A stretch of DNA of 64,000 nucleotides from Rohdeia sp041398665 (GTDB taxonomy: Bacteria > Planctomycetota > UBA1135 > GCA-002686595), in assembly GCA_041398665.1 (NCBI GenBank), contig JAWKUH010000008.1, forward strand, positions 103,536 to 167,535. Direction: 5' to 3'. Shown here one piece after another: positions 34,618 to 42,544 of the stretch. Both the position numbers and the translations under genes were made by a program. Every line of letters starts with the position of its first letter. The first letter of the stretch is position 1. The notes under the pieces are model-generated. The model ran no database searches. It was given only the letters and a program-made list of their open reading frames with translations, and was not told the DNA's origin.

Positions 34618-35783
34618 ACCGGGCGACCGGTGGTGGGTTGGGGGATGCGGATGCGGAAGCGTGCGCCGCGGAGGGGAGCGGCCGCGTCGTCGATCTCGAC
34701 GACGCCGCCGTGGAGTTGCGCGATGGTGTGCGTGAGTGCGAGACCGAGGCCCGTGCCCTCGGCGCGCGTCGTGAAGAAGGGCTCGAGGATCCGGCTGCGC
34801 AGTTCCTGCGGCACGCCGGGACCGTCGTCGTCGACGGTGAGGAGCACGTCGTCGCCGTCCTCCTCGACGAGGACGCGGATCGCACCGCCGTCGCGCTGCA
34901 CGTCGGCGGCGTTCGAGATCAGGTTGCGCAGGGCCTGGCGGAGCTTGACGGCGTCGCCGCGCACGTACTCCGTGCGCACGTCCACCTCGATCGGCCAGAG
35001 GGCGCGGTCGGCGCGGCGACCGAGCGCCTGTTCGACCGCGGCGTCGACGACCTCGCGGACCTCGACGCGGCTCGCCTCGAGCGCCTCGGGGCTGGCCATC
35101 GTCACGAGTCCCGTGACGATCGAGTCGATCTCGAACGCGCCGGCCGAGACGAGCGAAGCCCAGTGACCGAGCTGTTCGTCGTCGAGTCGGGACTCGAGCA
35201 GCGTCGCGAAGCCCGCGATCGCGTTGAGCGGGTTGCGGATCTCGTGCGCGATCCCGGAGGCGAGCGTGCCGATCGCGGCCATCTTGTCCTGCACGTGGAG
35301 GCGCGAGGCGAGGCGCTCGACCTCGGTGCGGTCGTCGAGGATGACGAGCGATCCCAGCGAGGTGCCGTCGGCGCCGCGCACGTCGGCGAGGCGGACCTGC
35401 ACCCGGCGCTTCCTGCCGTCGGCGTGCGCGAACGTCGCGACCGAACCGGCCGCGCACTCGAGTTCGCCGAGGCGCGAGACGTCGCCCGCGAGCAGCTCCT
35501 CCGCGGCGGGGTTCGTGCGGGCGACGACGCCGTCCGCGTCGCGGACGACGACGCCGGTCGGGAGGCACTCGAGGATCGCGGCGAGCGCGCGACCCACCTC
35601 GTCGAGCTCGCGGACCTTCCGCTCGAGTTCCTTGTTCGTGCGGGCGAGTTCCGCCTCGACCCGCTCGGCGCGGCGTTCGATGGCGGCGTACGTGCCCTTC
35701 AGCTCCTCGGCGATCGACGAGAAGAGCTGCGCCGCCGCGTCCAGGTCGGCGGTGTCACCGCCGTGTTCGACGCGCGTGTTCAA
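34614..35783 (-). CDS. NtrB-like cytoplasmic sensor histidine kinase (FleS/FlgS-like)
   Basis: The 389-residue protein has no membrane segment. It has an N-terminal coiled coil (about 15-65), a PAS domain (about 65-155), HisKA with H180 in G-I-A-H-E-I-R-N-P-L, and an HATPase with N-L-I-S-N-A-A, D-D-D-G-P-G-V and G-T-G-L-G-L-A-L. It is paired with the NtrC-like regulator and immediately precedes flgB, as in the epsilon-type FlgS/FlgR systems that sense export-gate assembly. The signal here is inferred. Confidence 0.9.
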   Translation of the reverse strand: MNTRVEHGGDTADLDAAAQLFSSIAEELKGTYAAIERRAERVEAELARTNKELERKVRELDEVGRALAAILECLPTGVVVRDADGVVARTNPAAEELLAGDVSRLGELECAAGSVATFAHADGRKRRVQVRLADVRGADGTSLGSLVILDDRTEVERLASRLHVQDKMAAIGTLASGIAHEIRNPLNAIAGFATLLESRLDDEQLGHWASLVSAGAFEIDSIVTGLVTMASPEALEASRVEVREVVDAAVEQALGRRADRALWPIEVDVRTEYVRGDAVKLRQALRNLISNAADVQRDGGAIRVLVEEDGDDVLLTVDDDGPGVPQELRSRILEPFFTTRAEGTGLGLALTHTIAQLHGGVVEIDDAAAPLRGARFRIRIPQPTTGRPV

Positions 35784-36658
35784 CGGTTCGAACCCTCACC
35801 GGCGGCGGGCGTCGTCGCGGACTTCTTCGAGAACCCGATCTTCCAGCGCAGGAAGTCGGCGTCGCTCTTCGCACGCTCCACGAGGTCGCCCGCGTTCACG
35901 TCGGAGGCGACGCGGTCGTAGAGCGCGAGCGCCTCGTCGAGACGGCCGAGCTGGTCGAGGCAGCGCGCGCGCCAGTAGGCGTTGCGCGCGTCGTCCGCAC
36001 CGGCTTCGAAGCCGGCGAGCGCGGCGTCGTACTGGCCGGCGAAGAACGCGGCGCGCGCCTTCGCGAACGACATCGAGTCGTCGCGCGGCGCGGGCGCCGG
36101 AACGGAGTTCTCGTCGGGGACCTCGGTCGCACCGACGTCGCCCGCGTCGACGGGAAGCGGGCCCTGCGTCGCGGACGCGTCGCCGGTGGTCGGGCGCGGA
36201 CCGACGATCGGGACGGTCGGGAGCGAGTCCTCGCCGCCGACCATGTTCGCGATCGCCTGACGCTTGGTCGTGAGGACGAGCCGCGTCAGTTCGCCGTCGC
36301 CGAGGCCGACGGTCGGCACGAGCGGACGGTCGTAGGTGAGGTCGAGCGGTGCACCGGCCGGCAGCGCGCCGGCGTGCAGCAGTTCGAGGTGCGCCTGCAT
36401 GCGCTGGAGCTCGACGTTCAGCTGGTCGAGTCGCGCGACGCGCTCGTCCGGCGAGCCGAGCGGCTCCTCGGTGACGTACCGGACGGTGTCGACGTCGAAC
36501 GAGCCTTCCGTCTCCGACTGGAAGCCGCGCAGCACCTCGAGCGCACGAACGGTGTCGCCGAGCGCGGTCTGCAGCGTCCGCGGTTGGTCCTGGACGACGG
36601 TGGGGACGGCGTAGAGCAGTCCGAACGCCGTGCTGAGGGGGAGCATCGCCTTGAGCAT
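35780..36658 (-). CDS. TPR-type exported protein in the flagellar operon
   Basis: The 292-residue protein starts at an ATG overlapping the previous stop (ATGA). It has a short signal or anchor (M-L-P-L-S-T-A-F-G-L-L-Y-A), a coiled part (about 70-100), a low-complexity Pro/Asp-rich linker and two to three TPR-like helices near 205-260 (F-F-A-G-Q-Y-D-A-A-L-A-G-F-E). It overlaps the sensor kinase by 4 nt. I do not recognise it as a known flagellar part. It may be a periplasmic assembly factor. Confidence 0.7.
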   Translation of the reverse strand: MLKAMLPLSTAFGLLYAVPTVVQDQPRTLQTALGDTVRALEVLRGFQSETEGSFDVDTVRYVTEEPLGSPDERVARLDQLNVELQRMQAHLELLHAGALPAGAPLDLTYDRPLVPTVGLGDGELTRLVLTTKRQAIANMVGGEDSLPTVPIVGPRPTTGDASATQGPLPVDAGDVGATEVPDENSVPAPAPRDDSMSFAKARAAFFAGQYDAALAGFEAGADDARNAYWRARCLDQLGRLDEALALYDRVASDVNAGDLVERAKSDADFLRWKIGFSKKSATTPAAGEGSNR

Positions 36659-38274
36659 CAGTACTTGCCGTCGTAGGCGCGCAGAGCGCGGTCGTAGAGT
36701 CGGTCCTGTTCGAGCAGGTGCGCCGCGTAGAGGTCGAGGCGCGGCACGTCCTCGGGCTGCGTGTCGAGCAGCACGCGACGCGCGGAGCGGAGGACGCCGA
36801 GCGCCGCCTCGACGCCCTGCGTCGCGTAGCGTTCGCGGGCGTAGCCCAGCGCGACGCGGTCGCGCAGTTCGAGCGGGACGAGCTCGAGCTCGCTCGCGAG
36901 CGGTCCGAGCAGCATCGCGACGCGTGCCCAGTCCGAGCGTTCGGCGGCGCGTTCCGCGGCCTCGACGCGCTCCTGCTCGCTCGAGTCGTCGTCGTCGAGG
37001 TTCACCTCGAGTCCGAGCGCGGCGCGAGCGATCCGCACGGAGGTGCCGATCTGCGCCTCGCTCTTCGTGCGCTCCACCTCGAACTCGAGGAAGAGCACGC
37101 CGAGGTAGTCCTCGAGCGAGAGGAAGAGGTCGCAGGCGTGCTCGTAGCAGACCGACCGTTCGGGGTCCTCGATCTGGCGCGCGTAGATCAGCCAGGCGCG
37201 CGCGGCCTCCTTGTAGAGCCCCATCGCCTCGAACGACTTCGCGCGGATCTCGAGCGCCGTCACCGCCGCCTCGTGCGGCATGTAGCCGAGCTCGAGCGAC
37301 TCGACGACCTTGAGCGCCTCGACGGTCGCGTTGCCCGCGAAGTACGAGCGCGCCCGCAGGATCCCGCGTTCGACGGTCTCCTCGCGCGAGTCGGCCGGCC
37401 AGTTGCGGTCGAGGACGTTGAGGAGGAACAGCGTCTCGCTGGAGCGCCCGAGCTCGAGGTTGCAGCGCGCGATCTCGAGGTAGGCCGCCGGGACGTAGCG
37501 GTCGAACGGCAGGACGGGCTCGTCCGAACCGGTCGTGTCCTCGGGCGAGAGTTCGGTGAGCGCGCGGAACTCGGAGACCGCGAGCGACCACTCGCCCTTG
37601 GCCTCGAGGATGCGTCCGCTGCGGAGGTGCGCCTCGAACACGAGCGCCGACGTCGGGTACGAGTCGACGAGGAGCTGGTAGTGCGAGAGCGCCGCGTCGT
37701 CGTTGCCGCGCAGCGTCTCGAGCTCGCCCTGGGCGAGTCGCGACTCGGCGCCGTAGACGCCGAGCGTGTCCTTGAGCGCGGCGCGCGAGTAGCGCGCCAG
37801 GGCGCGGACCAGCAGCGCCTCGCGGTTCGACTCCGTGTCGTCGCCCTCGACCTGCAGCACGGTCGGCGTGACCGTGACGCGCAGGCCGGCGGTCCCGCAC
37901 AGGTACTCGAGGACCTCGTCGATCGGGCGGTCGACGAGCTCCGCGCTCACGAGCGGCGTCGCGAGCGCGAACTCCTCGATGCCGTAGAGGATGCGGCCCG
38001 TGCGCTGGGCGACGTCGCGCAGGATCTTCGACAGGGCGACGTTGCTGCCGACGATCGTCGCGTACTCCATGCCGTCGTCGTCCTTGCGCAGGTCGATGCG
38101 CAGCGGGAGACGCGGCGGGTCCGTGAGGACGTGCGCGGTCTCGGTCGCGCGCTGGGTCGACGGATCGGCACCGGCACCGGCGTGGACGACCTGGTCGTCG
38201 ACGCGGCGGAGCAGGGGCACCAACGCGGCCGTGACGACGAGTGCGCCGCCGACGATGAGTCGCGGGTCCTTCAC
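36658..38274 (-). CDS. Membrane-anchored STN-like plus TPR protein
   Basis: The GTG at 38274 overlaps the previous stop. The 538 residues open with a membrane anchor (L-I-V-G-G-A-L-V-V-T-A-A-L-V-P). An STN/secretin-N-like domain at about 65-140 follows (V-A-L-S-K-I-L-R-D-V-A-Q-R-T ... D-R-P-I-D-E-V-L-E-Y-L-C). The rest is a long array of TPR-like helical repeats. STN domains bind at secretin or TonB rings, so a role at an envelope ring around the rod is plausible. No known flagellar gene matches. Confidence 0.7.
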   Translation of the reverse strand: MKDPRLIVGGALVVTAALVPLLRRVDDQVVHAGAGADPSTQRATETAHVLTDPPRLPLRIDLRKDDDGMEYATIVGSNVALSKILRDVAQRTGRILYGIEEFALATPLVSAELVDRPIDEVLEYLCGTAGLRVTVTPTVLQVEGDDTESNREALLVRALARYSRAALKDTLGVYGAESRLAQGELETLRGNDDAALSHYQLLVDSYPTSALVFEAHLRSGRILEAKGEWSLAVSEFRALTELSPEDTTGSDEPVLPFDRYVPAAYLEIARCNLELGRSSETLFLLNVLDRNWPADSREETVERGILRARSYFAGNATVEALKVVESLELGYMPHEAAVTALEIRAKSFEAMGLYKEAARAWLIYARQIEDPERSVCYEHACDLFLSLEDYLGVLFLEFEVERTKSEAQIGTSVRIARAALGLEVNLDDDDSSEQERVEAAERAAERSDWARVAMLLGPLASELELVPLELRDRVALGYARERYATQGVEAALGVLRSARRVLLDTQPEDVPRLDLYAAHLLEQDRLYDRALRAYDGKY

Positions 38275-39044
38275 CGTTCGACCTCCGCACCGTTCTCGAG
38301 CGCCTGGAGGTGGTCGGCGCGGGCCAGGAGCATGAGCGCGCGGGCCTCGACGGGCTCGCGCAGGCGCGGCTCGATGCGGTCGAGCAGCGCGAGCTTGGAG
38401 AACAGGACGCGGCGGGCTGCGCCCCAGTCGGAGATCGAGAGGAGTTGCTCGACGGTCTCGAACGACTCCTCGCCGAGCAGGCCCGTCGACGCGTTCTGGG
38501 TGAGCGTCGTGATGCGCGACGCCTGGTCGCTCATCTCGCGGCGCGCGCCCTCGACGCTGAGCTGCAGCGCCTTGCGCGCCCCGTCGATCTCGTCGGCGAC
38601 GGCGCGGCTCTGGTGCCACGTGAACCACGAGCTCGCGACGTTCGCGAGCAGGAGCACGCCCCCGATCGCGACCACGAGCAGCGTGCCGGGCTGACGCCAC
38701 AGCGGTCCCTGCGCGGCGCCGGCAGCGACGACGGCCGCCGGTGCGGCGACCGGTGCGATCGCGACGGCCGGTTCGTCCTCGTGCGACGCCGACTCGTCGG
38801 CGTCGACGTCCTTCGACGCGGCGGGCGCGGCGGCTCCGGCCGGCGCGGCTTCCTCGGCGTCGAGCGCGAGGTCCGCGTCGCCCGCCTCCTCGGCGAGGTC
38901 GAGGACCGCCGAGGCGTCCGAGTCGTCGATCGACGAGAGGAACTCCGCGATGTCGATGTCGTCGTCCGCGTCGAGCGCGGAGGGCGCACCGAAGTCGAAG
39001 AGGTCCTCGTCCTCGTCGAAGTCCAGGGGTTCGTTCGTGCTCAT
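38271..39044 (-). CDS. Acidic single-pass membrane protein in the flagellar operon
   Basis: The 257-residue protein has an acidic cytoplasmic N-terminus (about 1-60, Asp/Glu-rich), an Ala/Pro linker, one membrane segment at about 122-142 (L-L-V-V-A-I-G-G-V-L-L-L-A-N-V-A) and a C-terminal coiled coil with two to three helical repeats. It overlaps the STN/TPR gene. The layout suggests a bridge between a cytoplasmic partner and the envelope TPR proteins. There is no family match. Confidence 0.68.
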   Translation of the reverse strand: MSTNEPLDFDEDEDLFDFGAPSALDADDDIDIAEFLSSIDDSDASAVLDLAEEAGDADLALDAEEAAPAGAAAPAASKDVDADESASHEDEPAVAIAPVAAPAAVVAAGAAQGPLWRQPGTLLVVAIGGVLLLANVASSWFTWHQSRAVADEIDGARKALQLSVEGARREMSDQASRITTLTQNASTGLLGEESFETVEQLLSISDWGAARRVLFSKLALLDRIEPRLREPVEARALMLLARADHLQALENGAEVER

Positions 39045-39054
39045 GGCGAGCGGT

Positions 39055-39732
39055 TCAGCGCCCCGGCGCTCCGGCGAGGATCCGACCGATCACGACGGCC
39101 AGGTGGGGCGGGAGGTGGGCGGTTCCGACGTCGGCGCCGGAGCGGATGGCGGTGACGAGCGAGCGACAGGTGCGAGCGGTCAGGAAGTCGTCGTCGCTGT
39201 GGTCGATCTCCTCGCCGTCCCACGCGGCGCCGTGCACGGCGAAGCGCATGTGCACGCGCGTCCCGAAGGCGTCGCTGCGCGCGACGAGTCCGTCGGACAG
39301 GCTCTTCGCACGCCGTAGTCCGGTCGGAACGACGCCGAGAGCGAACAGTCCGGGCGGAGGAGCGAGCGCGGCGCGCAGCGTGCCCGCGTCCGCGCCGACG
39401 CCGAAGTCGCGCACGGTGACGCGCACGGCGTTGGCGTCGCGGGCGACGAGCACGACGACGCGACCCTCGCCGGACGCCGAACCGTCCGCGCCCGGGTAGG
39501 CGTGGTGGACGACGTTGTCGAGGATCTCCGCCACCGCGGTGCCGATGCGCGCGCGCACGGCGAGTCCGAGACCCCAGCACACGCCGAGCGACGTGAGCCA
39601 GCGGAGTGCACGCGCTTGGCCGCCGGCGTCGGCTCGCACCTCGATGCGGTGCGAAGCACGCGACGCGCCGGCGTCGTCGACCGGACGGACGCGCAGGTCC
39701 TCTCCGGTGCTCGGGTGTCGCCTGGTGGACAT
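39055..39732 (-). CDS. RsbW/SpoIIAB-like anti-sigma-factor-type ATPase
   Basis: The 225-residue protein has a GHKL fold at about 25-150: V-A-E-I-L-D-N-V-V-H-H-A-Y is the N-box and V-T-V-R-D-F-G-V-G-A the G1 box. This form is typical of anti-sigma kinases of the RsbW/SpoIIAB family. A ~50-residue C-terminal extension holds H-S-D-D-D-F-L. The ATG at 39732 is used because the FliA-like promoter lies just upstream; a longer frame would run through it. As the first gene of the flagellar operon it could restrain a flagellar sigma factor. Confidence 0.75.
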   Translation of the reverse strand: MSTRRHPSTGEDLRVRPVDDAGASRASHRIEVRADAGGQARALRWLTSLGVCWGLGLAVRARIGTAVAEILDNVVHHAYPGADGSASGEGRVVVLVARDANAVRVTVRDFGVGADAGTLRAALAPPPGLFALGVVPTGLRRAKSLSDGLVARSDAFGTRVHMRFAVHGAAWDGEEIDHSDDDFLTARTCRSLVTAIRSGADVGTAHLPPHLAVVIGRILAGAPGR

Positions 39733-39796
39733 GCTTGGGACGGGGTGGGACGTTCGAGCGAGCTCCGCGCGGTGTGCGCGGGTCGCGTGGGACGTT

Positions 39797-39824
39797 CTTT
39801 CGGGTCGAACCCGGAAAGGCTTGA
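39797..39824 (-). promoter_or_regulatory. Candidate FliA-like promoter at the head of the flagellar operon
   Basis: On the minus strand, TCAAG (39824-39820), then CCGAAAG with an offset of 21 nt, one less than at motA. The -10 has A for T at one position, so it is weaker. It lies about 65 bp before the RsbW-like start and 19 nt after the GGAAAG-NN-CTTCC element. Confidence 0.35.
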
Positions 39825-39842
39825 AGGGCTCCGCGAGCTCCC

Positions 39843-39855
39843 GGAAAGTCCTTCC
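39843..39855. promoter_or_regulatory. GGAA-N5-TTCC element upstream of the flagellar operon
   Basis: GGAAAGTCCTTCC is an imperfect dyad. An almost identical element occurs at 41135-41147, at the same 19-nt distance from a candidate -35 in front of the gene at 40021-41040. It is a possible binding site for a shared activator. Confidence 0.3.
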
Positions 39856-39939
39856 CATCCGCGCTCCGGCTCGCCGCCGACCTGTCGCGATTCGCGACGC
39901 TCGTCCGTGCGCGGCGCCGCCGGAGCCGCTCGGAACGCG

Positions 39940-39991
39940 ACGAACCCTCGGCGGGGGAGCGCGTCTCGCTCCCGATCCACCGAGGGTTCGT
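39940..39991 (-). terminator. Strong hairpin after the activator-like gene
   Basis: ACGAACCCTCGG (39940-39951) pairs perfectly with CCGAGGGTTCGT (39980-39991). Inside, GGGAGCG and CGCTCCC form a second stem around CGTCT. It lies 30 nt beyond the stop at 40021 and separates that gene from the flagellar operon. Confidence 0.65.
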
Positions 39992-40020
39992 GGGTCCCTC
40001 GCTCGCAGCGGCTCGCGCGA

Positions 40021-41040
40021 CTACTCCTCTCCGTCGCGCCCCTCGCTCTCGAGACCGTACTGTTTCAATTTGTTGTAGAGCGTCGAGCGGTTGAAGCCGA
40101 GGACGCGCGCCGCGCGGCTGCGGTTGCCGCCGGACTCCTCGATCACGCGCGCGATGAGGGCGCGCTCCACGCTGCGCCACGAGCGGTCGCCGATCGGCAG
40201 GCTGTCGGACGCGGGAGCGATCGCCGGGGCCGACTCGACCGCGCGTTCGATCTCGCCGCGGGCGCCGGCCGCCGCGTTCGCGAGGCGTTCGTGTTCGAGG
40301 TGGACGGCGTCGACGTCGCCGCCGGCCGCCCGGGCCGCCGCGCGGCGCACTAGAGCGGCGAGGTCGTCGAGCCCGCCGATCCAGGGCAGGGCCTCGAGGG
40401 ACTCGCGCGCCGCGTCGGTCAGCCTGCAGCGCAGTCCCGCCGCCGCGAGCACCGCGTCGGCGACGTCGCCGAGGTCCTCCGTGCGGCGCGCGAGCGGCGG
40501 CACCTCGACCGTGCGTTCGTTCAGTCGGTAGGCGAGTTCGGGCACGAGGACGAGTTCGAGCTCCTCCACGTCCGTGATCGCGATCGCGCGAGCGTCGAAG
40601 GCGACCTCGGCGCGCGCGCCGAGCGGCAGGAAGCGTCCGCTCGCCAGCACGTCGGCGAGGAGTGACTGCAATTCCTCCTCGAGGTCCTCGACGCCGACGA
40701 TCGCCAGGCTCCCGCCGTTCGCGGCCGCGAGCAGTCCCGGGCGGCCCTTGGTGCCGACGAGGCGCTCGACGCCGGCCGAGCCGACGAGAGCGGCGGCGCG
40801 CACCTCCACGAAGGGCGCGGTGCGGTCGGCGCCGCCGTCGTGCAGCGCGCGCGCGACCTCGAGCCGGCCCGACCCCGCGCCGCCGCGCACGACGACCGTG
40901 CGCGAGGCCTGGGCGCGCGCGACGGCGGCCGCGAGCTCGACCGCCTCCGCCGACGTCCCGGCGAGCACGGGTTCGGTGGCGAGGCGGTCCGGCTCGGCGT
41001 GGTCGCCGTCCAGTCGGTTCCGATCGAGCGTCGCGTCCAT
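40021..41040 (-). CDS. Degenerate sigma54-activator-like protein with Fis-type HTH
   Basis: The 339-residue protein has the AAA+ plus Fis layout of NtrC/FleQ proteins but is stripped down. The P-loop is G-G-A-G-S-G-R-L (about 53-60), with Arg in place of the catalytic Lys. The G-A-F-T-G-A sigma54-contact loop is absent; V-G-T-K-G-R-P-G stands in its place. Helix-turn-helix N-R-S-R-A-A-R-V-L-G-F-N-R-S-T-L-Y-N-K is intact at the C-terminus. It probably binds DNA without driving sigma54 melting, acting as a repressor or co-regulator of the flanking flagellin and flagellar operons. Confidence 0.75.
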   Translation of the reverse strand: MDATLDRNRLDGDHAEPDRLATEPVLAGTSAEAVELAAAVARAQASRTVVVRGGAGSGRLEVARALHDGGADRTAPFVEVRAAALVGSAGVERLVGTKGRPGLLAAANGGSLAIVGVEDLEEELQSLLADVLASGRFLPLGARAEVAFDARAIAITDVEELELVLVPELAYRLNERTVEVPPLARRTEDLGDVADAVLAAAGLRCRLTDAARESLEALPWIGGLDDLAALVRRAAARAAGGDVDAVHLEHERLANAAAGARGEIERAVESAPAIAPASDSLPIGDRSWRSVERALIARVIEESGGNRSRAARVLGFNRSTLYNKLKQYGLESEGRDGEE

Positions 41041-41088
41041 GGATCGAGGCGAGGGTGAGGGGCGGCGGCGGAGCCGCGCGCACCGCTC

Positions 41089-41116
41089 CTATCGAGCGCA
41101 CGCCGCTCCGCGATGA
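41089..41116 (-). promoter_or_regulatory. Weak FliA-like site before the activator-like gene
   Basis: On the minus strand, TCATC (41116-41112) and TCGATAG are spaced as at 39797-39824. Both boxes deviate from the better sites. It is listed because the GGAA-N5-TTCC element sits at the same distance upstream. Confidence 0.22.
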
Positions 41117-41134
41117 GTCGCAGCGGCTCGATCC

Positions 41135-41147
41135 GGAAAGAACTTCC
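41135..41147. promoter_or_regulatory. GGAA-N5-TTCC element between flagellin 1 and the activator-like gene
   Basis: GGAAAGAACTTCC shares GGGAAG-NN-CTTTCCGG (minus-strand reading) with the element at 39843-39855. It lies about 190 bp before flagellin 1 and 95 bp before the minus-strand gene, so it could serve either. Confidence 0.3.
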
Positions 41148-41333
41148 CGATCGCGCACACCGCGCCGCCCCGGTCGCCGCGATTCCGCGGATTTCCGGCG
41201 CTCCGGACTCATCCCGTCCGGCGGCCCTCCGAGAACAGCCGCGAGCCGAGAGATCCGCGGAGACGCGAGTCAGGACGCTCACCCCCTCAAGCAATCCGCA
41301 AGTCAACAAGGACCCGTTTCCAAGGAGCCTGTC

Positions 41334-42167
41334 ATGGGCCTTCGAGTCAACACCAACATCATGTCGATGTCCGCGCAGCGGAACCTCGCCACCGTCACCG
41401 AGCGGCTGGGCGGGAACTTCATGCGCCTGTCGAGCGGCCTCCGGGTCGCGACCGCCGCGGACGATCCCGCGGGACTCGGCATCTCCGAGCGGATGCGTGC
41501 CCAGATCCGCTCGCTCGGTCAGGCGTCGCGCAACGCCCAGGACGGCGCCTCGCTCGTCCAGACCGCGGAAGGCGCGCTCTCCGAGGTGCACTCCAGTCTG
41601 CACCGCCTCCGCGAACTCGCCATCCAGGCGAGCAACGGCACGTACTCGACCGAGGACCGCGCGGTGCTCGACGTCGAGTTCCAGGCGATCCTCTCCGAGA
41701 TCGACCGCATCGCGACGTCGACCGAGTTCAACGAGATCCCGCTCCTCGACGGCTCCGCCGCGACGATCGCGATCCAGGTCGGTCTCGACAGCGCCGCGAG
41801 CGACGTCATCACGATCGGCCTCGAGGACACCCGCGTCGCCACGCTCGGCCTGACCGGCGCGAACTTCGACATCACGAACGTCACGAACGCACAAGCGGTC
41901 CTGACCACGATCGACACGGCGACCAACTCGGTCAACGACGCTCGCGGCAACCTCGGTGCCTCGCAGAACCGTCTGCAGAGCTCGATGCGTTCGATCATGA
42001 ACGTCCGCGAGAACCTCTCCGCCGCGGAGAGCCGCATCCGTGACGTCGACGTCGCCGCCGAGACGGCGGACCTGACGCGCAACACGATCATGCAACAGGC
42101 CGCCACGTCGGTGCTGTCGCAAGCCAACACGCAGCCGCAGATCGCTCTGTCGCTGCTGCAGCAGTAA
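41334..42167 (+). CDS. fliC: Flagellin 1
   Basis: The 277-residue flagellin has the D0/D1 N-terminal helix (G-L-R-V-N-T-N-I ... L-S-S-G-L-R-V-A-T-A-A-D-D-P-A-G-L) and C-terminal helix (S-R-I-R-D-V-D-V-A-A-E-T ... L-S-Q-A-N). There is only a minimal variable centre, as in short filament subunits. AAGGAG lies 6 nt before the ATG. It is the most divergent of the three flagellins (E-I-P-L-L-D-G-S instead of N-I-x-L-L-N-T-T), so it may be a minor or junction-proximal subunit. Confidence 0.95.
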   Translation: MGLRVNTNIMSMSAQRNLATVTERLGGNFMRLSSGLRVATAADDPAGLGISERMRAQIRSLGQASRNAQDGASLVQTAEGALSEVHSSLHRLRELAIQASNGTYSTEDRAVLDVEFQAILSEIDRIATSTEFNEIPLLDGSAATIAIQVGLDSAASDVITIGLEDTRVATLGLTGANFDITNVTNAQAVLTTIDTATNSVNDARGNLGASQNRLQSSMRSIMNVRENLSAAESRIRDVDVAAETADLTRNTIMQQAATSVLSQANTQPQIALSLLQQ

Positions 42168-42199
42168 CAACGAGAGAAACGGCCTGTGTTGGGCCGGAT

Positions 42200-42243
42200 C
42201 GCTGAGGGGGGGGGCCGTCCTAGCGGCGGTCCCCCGTTCAGCG
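42200..42243 (+). terminator. Hairpin after flagellin 1
   Basis: CGCTGA followed by a G-run pairs with a C-run followed by TTCAGCG across the CCGTCCTAGCGG centre. It starts 33 nt after the flagellin 1 stop. Confidence 0.6.
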
Positions 42244-42261
42244 GACCGATCCCTGGGTCGT

Positions 42262-42277
42262 GACCCCATGCGGGGTC
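42262..42277 (+). terminator. Second small hairpin after flagellin 1
   Basis: GACCCC-ATGC-GGGGTC is a perfect 6-bp stem with a 4-nt loop, following the main terminator. Confidence 0.3.
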
Positions 42278-42544
42278 GAAGCGGTACGCGTGCGAAGCGC
42301 GCGCAGCCGCGCTCCTTGACAACCAGGACAAGGGAACCGGGAGGACGCCAAGCCTTCCGAGCGAGACCCTTCCACTCCGTTCGACGCTCCGTCGGGCGGA
42401 GCGGCGTCGGCCCTGCGCCGACGTCCCCGGTGCGACTCCGCCGTGCCCCCGATCCGTCGGGAAAACGGAGCCGCACCGAACCGTGTGCGTCGGCGAAGCC
42501 GGCGCACCAGCTACTTCGACACCAATCCAGAGGAACCTCCAAAC

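Larger units (their letters stand above)
42168..42544. other. 377-bp region between flagellins 1 and 2
   Basis: It holds the hairpins at 42200-42243 and 42262-42277. A TTGACA at about 42317 has no matching -10. No FliA-like CCGATA box was found, so the promoter of flagellin 2 is not identified. Confidence 0.55.

Noticed and set aside
42315..42340. TTGACA -35-like box before flagellin 2
   Set aside because: No -10-like element at 16-18 bp, and the region is GC-rich enough for chance matches.
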